Positions 36,401 through 41,200 of a stretch of DNA of 64,000 nt are shown in pieces; the first letter of the stretch is position 1, and each line of letters begins with the position of its first letter. The notes beneath the pieces were generated by a model. The model was given only the letters and a program-made list of their open reading frames with translations, ran no database searches and was not told the origin of the DNA. Position numbers and translations under genes: made by a program. Origin of the DNA: Mytilus trossulus (Eukaryota; Mollusca; Bivalvia; Mytilida; Mytilidae); NCBI RefSeq assembly GCF_036588685.1, contig NC_086382.1, forward strand, positions 75,613,999-75,677,998. Direction: 5' to 3'.

Positions 36401-37313
36401 GATTGAAAAAAGTTATCCGTTAGGCGTCCGTTCCGAATACCGAGAGGTGTGACCGAGGCTTTGGAATTATCTCCTTTCCGATTACCTTTCAAATAACAAT
36501 CAATTCTGAGATCAGTTTGAAATTATTAGAGAGTTTATTAGTAAATGTAAAAAATGATAAAACAAATCATCTTTTATATGCTTTTTTGTGTTGTTTAAAA
36601 TTATAGGAAGCTGCAGAACGAAAGTTAATAGACGTGTAGCTGACACAAAAACCCAAAGCATTACTTTAATTTGAATTGCATAATGTCCTATATAATAATA
36701 AAGAGATGTGGCATGATAGTCAATGCGACAACTATCCTTCAAAGATCAAATGAAGTTGATGTTAACAATTATAGTGACCTTGTGTACCGCCTTAAACAAT
36801 AAGAAATACTCATACTGTATATATAGTCGGCTATACGTCCATACATTCGTATTAAAATGAATAGTAAAACGTAATTAAGGAATGACTGTGATATTTTTTC
36901 TGTCTTTGAAGAAATAACATAAAAAAAATCGATGCACTTTGACTGAATAACGCGCGTTCCATTTTAAATCGTAGAAAACCATGAATAAACGTTGATAACG
37001 TCACAGTCACATGACTCAATTATGTCTATGGGCTGATAACAAAATAACGCCAACCAATCATAAGACGCGTTACATCCAAAATTAAATTATTGATTAATAA
37101 CACAATGTTTTTAGACCTTTAGAGTGCAAAGATGAAGACGTGATATTGTGAAAATTGATTGGTTTTGTACGATAAGCGAGGTGTCAGATTCTCCACATCT
37201 GACCAATTATATAGTTATTTTTCGAGAGAGAAAAAACAATTTAAACGATGTGTGGAGGAATGTTTATATCTTACCATAAATAAAAGTCCAACTACAAACA
37301 TACTTCTACACAT
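15408..37313 (-). CDS. EGF/FN3 single-pass transmembrane receptor (20 exons, 771 codons + stop)
   Basis: Exons on the minus strand in transcript order: 37313-37275, 34051-34036, 33501-33466, 28878-28738, 28265-28125, 27113-27063, 26468-26313, 25689-25543, 24638-24498, 23654-23607, 22651-22499, 22038-21997, 21820-21668, 20332-20267, 19625-19368, 18519-18256, 17753-17484, 17041-16907, 15942-15921, 15444-15408. The lengths sum to 2316 bp, a multiple of three. The order of parts is signal peptide, short stalk, 7 EGF-like modules, Ser/Thr/Pro linkers, 3 FN3 modules, TM and a short tail. Almost all modules are flanked by phase 1 introns, the classic pattern for exon shuffling of extracellular domains. 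It is likely a cell-surface adhesion or recognition receptor; its ligand is unknown. Oddities are a LINE in intron 3, a damaged donor after the second EGF exon, and a tail without tyrosine. Confidence 0.8.
15921..15942 (-). CDS. exon 19: 22 bp cytoplasmic micro-exon
   Basis: Acceptor AATTTTCAG and donor GTATGA; enters phase 1, leaves phase 2, giving DQQILLG. It has the same place and phase as the 25 bp exon 4195-4219 of the other receptor. Confidence 0.6.
16030..16350 (-). repeat. dispersed repeat family R4, inverted copy
   Basis: Inverse of the 13640-14110 repeat, including GTTCGTCCGTC and TACTATGGACACATTCTTGT. It lies in the last introns of the minus-strand receptor. Its minus-strand frame 16027-16224 is translated repeat. 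Confidence 0.65.
16486..16870 (+). repeat. dispersed repeat family R1, diverged copy
   Basis: TACGCCAGACGAGCGTTTCA, AGTTGAAGAGCATTGAGG and, after an interrupting AT-rich block, CCGAAGTGCTGATTACTTGG. It is the diverged equivalent of 34855-35200. Confidence 0.6.
16907..17041 (-). CDS. exon 18: transmembrane segment
   Basis: 135 bp, phases 1-1, acceptor ATTCTAG, donor GTAAGA. Reads VAASNSQLSAGVIAGISVGC followed by IVGTCLLLVISWFV and the basic IRPKLLQRRS. This is a single type I membrane span, analogous in position and phase to 3232-3360 of the convergent gene. Confidence 0.85.
17484..17753 (-). CDS. exon 17: FN3 domain 3
   Basis: 270 bp, phases 1-1, acceptor TTGATATTCAG, donor GTAAGTGG. Contains PFPPSKIVMIKHN, KGSGHADYYNVYLND and IDGLSPHTLYSIYVIAVSNG, typical FN3 strand sequence. 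Last extracellular module before the membrane. Confidence 0.8.
18256..18519 (-). CDS. exon 16: FN3 domain 2
   Basis: 264 bp, phases 1-1, acceptor GTTTTTAG, donor GTAAGTAT. DPDAPNNVKLLQQTTEKIAL starts the domain and INGLDAGMSYTVYVVAVANA ends it. KGSGHFDHFIVYVND is nearly repeated in FN3 domain 3 (KGSGHADYYNVYLND), so the two arose by duplication. Confidence 0.8.
19368..19625 (-). CDS. exon 15: FN3 domain 1
   Basis: 258 bp, phases 1-1, acceptor GTCTTTTTAG, donor GTAAGTT. Contains INHLSPGICYTVQLALIV, the L.Pg..Y.v.v.a strand of FN3 domains. The Trp of the B strand is not visible, so the domain is divergent. Two cysteines (ICYT, TRCT). Confidence 0.7.
20267..20332 (-). CDS. exon 14: Ser/Thr-rich linker between EGF and FN3 blocks
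   Basis: 66 bp, phases 1-1, acceptor TTTCAAATGTAG, donor GTAAATA. Encodes STVNHFTTSSKTATVASTVP, a mucin-like spacer. Confidence 0.65.
20597..21222. repeat. 0.63 kb TTAA-flanked MITE, copy 1 (piggyBac-like)
   Basis: TTAAGGGCATACGATACAGT opens it, and the inverse ACTGTATCGTATGCCCTTAA closes it at 21203-21222. TTAA at both edges is the target duplication expected of piggyBac-type elements. A second copy in the same orientation lies at 43856-44498. It lies in an intron of the receptor gene. No transposase frame. Confidence 0.8.
21668..21820 (-). CDS. exon 13: EGF-like domain 7
   Basis: 153 bp, phases 1-1, acceptor ATGTTCCAG, donor GTACTC. Reads GFCYPDLSTGNC, HSRC, FICSC and NGTC. A recent duplicate of exon 11, together with the adjoining linker. 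Confidence 0.8.
21997..22038 (-). CDS. exon 12: Pro/Thr-rich linker
   Basis: 42 bp, phases 1-1, acceptor TTCTTTCAG, donor GTACGTAT. Encodes VTTMKTPPPTTVT, similar to exon 10. Confidence 0.7.
22499..22651 (-). CDS. exon 11: EGF-like domain 6
   Basis: 153 bp, phases 1-1, acceptor TTTGATCCAG, donor GTATTT. GEFCYPGWSSGVC, NSRC, YFCSC and NGTC. Same length as exon 13 and very similar (FCYP, CSDP, YHGVNGTC). Confidence 0.8.
22690..22785 (-). repeat. SINE-like repeat R2, fragment
   Basis: ATAGGAAGATGTGGTGTGAG and GTGCCAATGAGACAACTCTC are the inverse of the end of R2 copies at 43540-43815 and 44570-44890. Confidence 0.6.
23040..23245 (+). repeat. dispersed repeat fragment
   Basis: TATGTTGTATTTTGTGTACTG and TTGTTTTCGGCCTATAAGTT recur in diverged form elsewhere in the window (38690-38870 and 4325-4375 hold related pieces). 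The 65-codon open frame is hydrophobic from T-richness and sits in an intron. Confidence 0.4.
23607..23654 (-). CDS. exon 10: Thr-rich linker
   Basis: 48 bp, phases 1-1, acceptor TATTTTTCAG, donor GTACGTTT. Encodes VSTTTMKTTQPTTIT. Nearly the same sequence and donor as exon 12, so linker and EGF were probably duplicated together. Confidence 0.7.
24498..24638 (-). CDS. exon 9: EGF-like domain 5
   Basis: 141 bp, phases 1-1, acceptor TTCTTTTCAG, donor GTAAGAC. Reads IPVGGRCVGLEPVC, NANC, LRCKC and NGTC. The exon has no start codon, so simple ORF calling misses it. Confidence 0.8.
25543..25689 (-). CDS. exon 8: EGF-like domain 4
   Basis: 147 bp, phases 1-1, acceptor TATTTCAG, donor GTAAGATA. 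GLCLGFENLGLC, NAHC, LTCQC and NGKC give six cysteines. Close to EGF domains 2 and 5 (shared CxD(S/I)NA(H/N)C). Confidence 0.8.
25884..26030 (+). repeat. dispersed repeat family R3
   Basis: GGACCAGCTGGAGGATGCCT to TTCCGTTCTCAATTTT, another copy of 1242-1390, located in the intron between EGF domains 3 and 4. Confidence 0.65.
26313..26468 (-). CDS. exon 7: EGF-like domain 3
   Basis: 156 bp, phases 1-1, donor GTAAGATT. Cysteines at GECSHLNDTC, DAVC, YMCQC and KGTC. The loop between cysteines 3 and 4 is extended by DEDDGHGGGHD, an acidic and His-rich insertion not present in the other modules. Confidence 0.8.
27063..27113 (-). CDS. exon 6: Pro/Ser/Thr linker
   Basis: Acceptor TATTTACAG, donor GTAAGTTT, 51 bp, phases 1-1. 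Encodes PPICTSTQSKPRHNST, a probable flexible, O-glycosylated spacer between EGF modules. Confidence 0.6.
28125..28265 (-). CDS. exon 5: EGF-like domain 2, donor site damaged
   Basis: Acceptor ATATGTTTCAG at the start, then GLCMGFKYLC, NAHC, FTCQC and NGNC, six cysteines. The expected donor after CAAA reads GGATAT in place of GTAAG-type, so GT is absent. A consensus-like GTAACT lies 15 bases earlier (exon would then end at 28140), also in phase 1, but its use would remove the sixth cysteine. Coordinates given are those of the ancestral exon. Confidence 0.65.
28738..28878 (-). CDS. exon 4: EGF-like domain 1
   Basis: Acceptor TTCCTAATACAG, donor GTAAGTG, 141 bp, phases 1-1. Six cysteines in EGF order (GLCTELDDHC, DAKC, FFTCRC, NGTC) and the DDGGG turn seen in the sister modules. 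Confidence 0.8.
29065..29514 (-). pseudogene. LINE ORF2, C-terminal thumb region
   Basis: Begins in this frame with ENVQRRATKQLPGLKNLTYS and LQTLKLPSLNFRRVRGDMIE, the conserved region downstream of reverse transcriptase in CR1/Jockey-type LINEs. The open coding continues upstream of this Met to about 29615 in the same frame. It ends at a normal-looking stop near 29065, about 65 bp before the TAAG tail. Confidence 0.8.
29613..30380 (-). pseudogene. LINE ORF2, reverse-transcriptase core (frame-shifted continuation)
   Basis: Contains VIYMDYMKAFDTVPHKRLMN and GIPQGSVLGPLLFVIFIND, then the catalytic FADDTKIF box, so fingers and palm of the polymerase are present. The frame ends at LFNI near 29613, where a second frame change moves the protein into the frame of 29065-29514. 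The two breaks make ORF2 inactive unless they are sequencing errors. Confidence 0.85.
30406..31986 (-). CDS. LINE ORF2, N-terminal part: AP endonuclease and start of reverse transcriptase
   Basis: Encodes 526 residues. Endonuclease motifs seen are GITEVKPKN (about 38-46), ILLMGDINYPNIDWETH (about 149-165) and LGKSDHCVIQF (about 227-237), typical of the exonuclease/endonuclease/phosphatase fold that nicks the target. From about 455 the reverse transcriptase begins (EKSPGPDRIHPRILK, LTPLCIIFNQS). The frame ends prematurely: a run of eight T on the + strand at 30420-30427 coincides with a one-base frame change, after which the protein continues in the frame at 29613-30380. Confidence 0.85.
   Translation of the reverse strand: MFHVLNSLSCFYTNADQFRNKFAEFQTRINSYRPMIIGITEVKPKNSAYKLNPAEFNLDLIDNYDLFSINSDKGRGMILYVHKTLGAKEVNMEINYEENIFVKIALNNNDALLLGLLYRSPSEIALSNNNSNLLNLITESTQKNFSHILLMGDINYPNIDWETHSCKSDNIESDEYKFTQCVQDNYLYQHVTKPTRWRGSDTPHVLDLIFTNEENMVSDIEFLSPLGKSDHCVIQFQYNCYTKFKIDNRTKICYDRGNYEDFNKEILETNWEVLLNQGDHIDKHWEKFHEKLLEREKRYIPVKKIKTSNKRRSEFYMDKKTVEKIKKKNSLCRKSIATKDPSIRLEYNKVRNQVKTMTNKLKREHEKKLSTNAKKNPKAIWKYIKSKSKTRSGIGELLTDQNDETSRKTDDDKEKAEILATFFNSVFTKEPEGEVPTLPIKNTKNKMLQMNINKEGIAKILKGLKVEKSPGPDRIHPRILKELAESILTPLCIIFNQSIRNSTVQSRWKEAQISAIFKKGKKMYCW
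32040..33083 (-). CDS. LINE ORF1 protein: PHD-type zinc finger, coiled coil, RNA-binding-like C-terminus (347 aa)
   Basis: After a basic N-terminus (KTRRGRPLGSKNN) residues about 68-119 show CENCKTLF, CQRCKKHYCTRC and FCCPC, a Cys4-His-Cys3-type PHD finger. A heptad-like segment (about 125-165) is followed by LIIYG, RLRRIGKFD and HRPLLIQ, the pattern of the RRM-like part of many invertebrate LINE ORF1 proteins. ORF1 proteins bind element RNA in a ribonucleoprotein with ORF2. Start chosen at the first Met after the 5' leader. The frame is intact, ending 54 bp before the ORF2 Met. Confidence 0.85.
   Translation of the reverse strand: MKESDKIDRTPVTINQDGGQKTRRGRPLGSKNNLRNNSTPRPSSPAILTQTQFQTLQVEYENDDAWVCENCKTLFTNPDTKTLECQRCKKHYCTRCLNKSDDEYNILSKSDSMWFCCPCKGKVEKNIITDLKIEERCNAIIEEFEQRLNFLETEIQTKCDEDTVRKIVRQELVNNQDDTNAAPILPQAANNSVTSVISELNERKSRKNNLIIYGTKECNSENVEERKDFDLELLTDIAQNCEVDLNTYNIGRLRRIGKFDKDKAHRPLLIQSETPDFKIAVLRNASKLKGTDKKYNTISLSHDMTKSEREEEKKLFAEAKEKEKKSQGKFTFKVRGPPGARRIIRVQ
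33466..33501 (-). CDS. exon 3: short extracellular stalk
   Basis: Acceptor TATTTTTACAG, donor GTAAGTAG, 36 bp, phases 1-1. Encodes TDCKSTIPPIS. It contains a lone cysteine. Confidence 0.65.
34036..34051 (-). CDS. exon 2: 16 bp micro-exon completing the signal peptide
   Basis: Acceptor TTTTTTTCAG and donor GTAGG bracket 16 bases. Phase 0 in and phase 1 out link exon 1 and exon 3 perfectly, giving CAYTQ. Such a short exon is uncertain alone but is supported by the two-sided phase match. Confidence 0.6.
34131..34221. repeat. 91 bp hairpin with perfect 17 bp arms
   Basis: ATCTTCGCTAGCCAAGG at 34131-34147 is exactly inverted at 34205-34221, with a 57 bp loop that is GC-rich for this region. It is a compact inverted-repeat element in intron 1 of the receptor gene. 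Confidence 0.7.
34653..34772 (-). CDS. orphan cysteine-rich exon (possible alternative first exon)
   Basis: Acceptor-like CGTATAG and donor GTAAGAAC bracket 120 bp with phases 1-1. It encodes a six-cysteine segment including PCHHCHENCYDELEYC and IDIAC-like IQFDIACK. Family not recognised. It cannot be inserted between exons 1 and 2 (phase 0 intron) without breaking the frame, but its phase 1 donor fits exon 3. Open coding continues upstream to Met at about 34857, so it could be an alternative 5' exon, or a remnant of another gene. Confidence 0.4.
34855..35325 (+). repeat. dispersed repeat family R1, tandem copies
   Basis: A full copy starts AAAGTACCAGGATTATAATT (34857) and ends near GACCCAGTGGTGTAAATAGT. 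A second partial copy starts at 35210 with the same opening and stops at AGTTGAAGAGC. Both carry the GCGCGTTTCGTCT marker. The unit has an internal CCGAAGTGCTGACTACTTGG segment. Confidence 0.75.
35501..36460. repeat. 0.96 kb inverted-terminus element rich in ACGGA motifs
   Basis: AGCCTCAGTCAC at the left is inverted as GTGACCGAGGCT at the right (one mismatch over 12). The interior holds dozens of ACGGA/TCCGT words on changing strands, for example CGTAAAGGACAGAACGGACG and TTTTATCCGTCAAACGTCCG, so the element can fold in many ways. Open frames on both strands are by-products of this composition. Confidence 0.6.
37275..37313 (-). CDS. exon 1: start codon and signal peptide
   Basis: ATG at 37313-37311 begins MCRSMFVVGLLFM. 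The exon ends in phase 0 at donor GTAAG (37274 downward). Joined to the next exon it gives MCRSMFVVGLLFM-CAYTQ, a short hydrophobic core followed by small and polar residues suitable for signal peptidase. An alternative start is the second Met, at 37301-37299. No transcript evidence for the 5' end. Confidence 0.65.
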
Positions 37314-38091
37314 ACTTTATATACACAACATTTTCTGATTGATTTAAAGTTATATCAGATAAACAAAACAAATAAAGATCACCCTTATCTCTGTTTCATA
37401 TACAATTATTAAATAACGATGATATATATATACACTGACATGTACACAAGATTAACATGGTAAATGCGTGAATAAAGAAAACAGCAGTGCGTTCGTAGTG
37501 CAATGCATTATCGTTAATAAACCCTTCGAACGCCTCTCATTGTGCCTCTTACATGGAAACATGTCTTAAACTTCAAAAGCACTGTTGTTTGATTTATTCA
37601 GTTTATAAACAGTTCTCCAACATTACAAAAATGTAACTCACGTTTATTTAACAAGTGTCAAACAATAGATGGGCTTAGTATGTTATTATTAAAGTTCTTT
37701 GCATTGTTTTGTATTAAACCAAAACCGTGTATTGCATTGCACCTGTTACCTGTAGACTGATATAAATAGTCTCTTGAAAAAAAACATTTTCAATTTATTG
37801 CCAAATTTTATTTATTGCGGAAAGAAATTTAAGAAAAGAAACTTTTCTCTTGTCAAGTTATCAAATAAGTTAGCAATAATTAAACAAAAGTGTTGTATAT
37901 TTTTTCTGTTATTTATAGACAATTTAGCTACCACTATAAATAGATAATAGGGAAATATCCAAGGTGAACGGCTAAAAATAGAAAATCGGAAATTTATTGA
38001 ATTGCGCGGCGCATCTGTTGTAACATGTTTAAGCCAGCTGTGGATTTCTAACAGAATGATATAAAAAGAAATTTGTTGCTAGAAACTTAAA
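37314..38091. promoter_or_regulatory. divergent intergenic region, probable two-way promoter
   Basis: The receptor gene starts leftward at 37313 and the IAP gene rightward at 38092, 778 bp apart. TATAAA-like words occur near both starts: TATATAAAG at about 37315-37325 in receptor orientation, TATAAATA near 37762 and TATAAAAA at 38060-38067 for the IAP. The last is only about 30 bases before the IAP ATG, so the true start may differ. No transcript data, so this is inference from spacing. Confidence 0.4.
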
Positions 38092-38272
38092 ATGCAGTGC
38101 AAAATAAGTCCCTCCAAAAACTTCGAGAAAGAAAATAATCTTGGAATTTGTTTAAAGAAACCAGTTGCAATTTCATATGCAACTATTGCTGCTAGAATCA
38201 GGTCATACTCAAATTGGACGCGAACTTCTCCAAAGCCAGTAGATCTAGCTGATGCAGGATTCTTTTATGCAG
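38092..38272 (+). CDS. IAP exon 1: start codon and first half of BIR
   Basis: ATG at 38092 opens MQCKISPSKNF. ATIAARIRSYSNW (about residues 31-43) and DLADAGFFYAG (about 51-61) match the opening and the central AGF.y.G of BIR domains. Donor GTAAGTG at 38273 in phase 1. The possible acceptor TTGCTAG at 38076-38082 hints at a 5' noncoding exon. Confidence 0.8.
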
Positions 38273-41200
38273 GTAAGTGTAATGGGCATCTTTGTTTTTA
38301 ACTCTTTTTTTAGCAACGAAGCATAAATCTATATAATGTCATATTTTTGAAAAATATGAATTTAACATAATATATTTTTCAAAGGTACAATACCGAAGGG
38401 TGATATCTCGATTATATTTATATACCATGTATACAGAGGTCATTACCTTATTTATAGCATATCTTCTTTTATTTATACTATTCTGACTTCAACTCGCATA
38501 TTTTAAATTTTGAAAAACGATAGTACTTTCTACAGAACTAGCATGACAACATTACACGAACAAAGACGGCGACAAAGGCAAATCTAAATCAATAAGACAT
38601 GAACATGAAAATGTACCACATACATTTTTGCAAATCTTGCAAAATGATACTTTTCCATCATTACCAAAACTGAACAAAGAAATAACACGACGGGTGCCGT
38701 ATACGGTGCAGGAAATGCTTACCCTTCCGGAGCACCTGATTTAACTCCCGGTTTTTAGTGGAGTTCGTGTTGTTTCTTAATTATTATTTATAAATGTTGA
38801 TGTAAATGTCCTTTGGTTTTGTGAGTCTTTGTTTATTCCTTGGTTTTGATTGTTATTGTCTTCTGTCAATTTTCTATTGAAAATTTCTAATATATCATTC
38901 AGAACTCTCTTCGATAAAGTTCAAATGAAGAAAACAATACAGTTTACTTGCATATACATGTATGTGTTGCTGCTAGATTTCTGGAACACATGTTTTACTC
39001 AATGTAAATTGTAATGTTAGGCGCTAAGACCACATTATAGCACTTTATACTATCAGTGTTTAGGAAGTCTTTATTGTCCAGCACTTTGTCGTGTTTGTTC
39101 GTGTAATGATGTCATGTTCGTTCTGTAGCTCGACCTAAACAGTGATCAGGAAAGATCTTTTTATTTTTATGATATATGCATGCAAATGACCTTTCTGTTG
39201 GAAAGGAATGTACAAGGTTTGTTTTAGTACCAACATAACATATTTTACTATTGTTGTATGATTATTTAATATTTTAATGATTTTTGCATTGTGCATATTT
39301 TGTATTATTTATACCCCTCGGTATGTGCATTTCTTTTATTATAGACAAATAAAAATTTTAAAACCCAACTCATATCAGTATAATATTTCTAATAATTAAC
39401 AATTTCTTTATGATAAGGTCAATTCTGTTTCAGGAACAGAAGATGTTGTGCAGTGTTTTTACTGTGGTTTGAAACTGAAAAGTTGGGATGTTTTCGATAA
39501 TCCTTGGGTAGAACATGCTAGACACGGGAAGAACTGCCCGCATGTCAGTAATGTTAAAGGTGGTCAATTCTATAAACAGATAAATCAGGTAAAATATGAA
39601 AGTTTTAATCTTATTTTATTTTAATGCAACCCTGATTATGTTTTCGTATCAATAAAAGAACAATTATTTTACAAAACTGATTTTCATTCTTAGTTTTAAC
39701 AATTGATAATGTTTATAAATTGTTTTCAGGTCTTTCCCTGTAAAGAAAAATTAAGCTGACATGTCAAAAATAAACATTTTATCAACGAACCATTTACCAC
39801 TTGTTAAAGGAGTTGGTTCAGTAAGACCCCGTTTTGGCCCCAAAATATAGCAGTTTTACAAAAAATCAAATGAAATAGACACTCAAGTGGTCAACATCTT
39901 TCGTCAGATGAATCTGAAATTTAAGGCCAAAATCGGTCCTTACCGGACCTACTCCAAATTTCTATAAGAAGTATAAGAATTAGAACAAACGTATTGGGCA
40001 CCACACTTGACTGAGACAACAATCAACAATTTTCTTACAAGAATTTCCACACGTGTATGTGGTTCTTTGCGGATGGTAAAAACAATGGAATAAGTATCAG
40101 TCTTCATTCATTTTCATCGTCCTTTGTTTTGCTGTTACCAATTTAGGACAACAAGATAATCTGTCCAAACTAGACTGCTTGATCAACGACAAAACATTCA
40201 ATAAAACATACTTGCAAATTCTGTATTTGTTGTCTCATAAATTATCTCTTGTTTTTACCATAGGTCGAAGAGGATGGACCTACAAGTAAATCAGGTACTA
40301 TACATGTTAATAAGTTTATTTTTAAAAAAGAAGATGACGTATGATTGCCATGAGACAACTGTCAACCAGTGACCAAAATGACACAGACGTTTACAACTAT
40401 ATGTTACCGTACGGCCTTCAACAATGAGCAAAGCCCAAACCGCATAGTCAGCTGTTATTTGCCTATATTATGTTTACATTTAGATGGAAAAGGGAAATAA
40501 GGTTTTATGATAATTCATGACACACAATTCTTACGCTGAAGTGCTTATATCACTGTTAGTCGGTTAAACAACAGTTTAGAGGAGTTCAAAGCGTTTGTTT
40601 TTTTGGGGTTTTTTTTTTGGTTCATCAACTTTGAAATATTTAGATTTGAGCGCCTGTTGAATATCAGTCAAGATAAGCGCTTCGAAGAATATTTTGTTTT
40701 GCATATCAACAAAAAACGGAACACATAGAAGAAATGCCATTTAATATTATATACTGTCTGATATAATTATATATTCATGATTTTTTTTAATTATTTCAGT
40801 TAGAAAACGATGTCTGTATTCTGATGATTTGATATGTACAACTGCAGCACAGGCTTTGCTCAGTATGAGATGTTACAAGGAACAAGATATTATGGACGCC
40901 ATTAAATTGTTTGTAGCAGAAAAAGGTAAACTCAAGATTCAATATTTTATAAGAGTCCAATCACATACAAACATATGATAAGATTCATTGAATAACATAT
41001 GAAATACTTAGAACGTTTGCAATGTATGCTCTAATTTAAAAAAAAAAATTATGAGATACTTCGTCTGGGGAACAAAGTTTTTATCCTGGTATAATGATAA
41101 AAAGTTCAGAAGCCAGCTGAAGCCATCCATGATCATCCTTATGGTATGAAATTTTCCCGCTGCGTCAAAGACCCATTGGTGTTCTCTGCCTGTTTTCTGC

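Noticed and set aside
35516-36492. Arg-rich ORFs on both strands
   Set aside because: Products of ACGGA/TCCGT word density in the inverted-repeat element.
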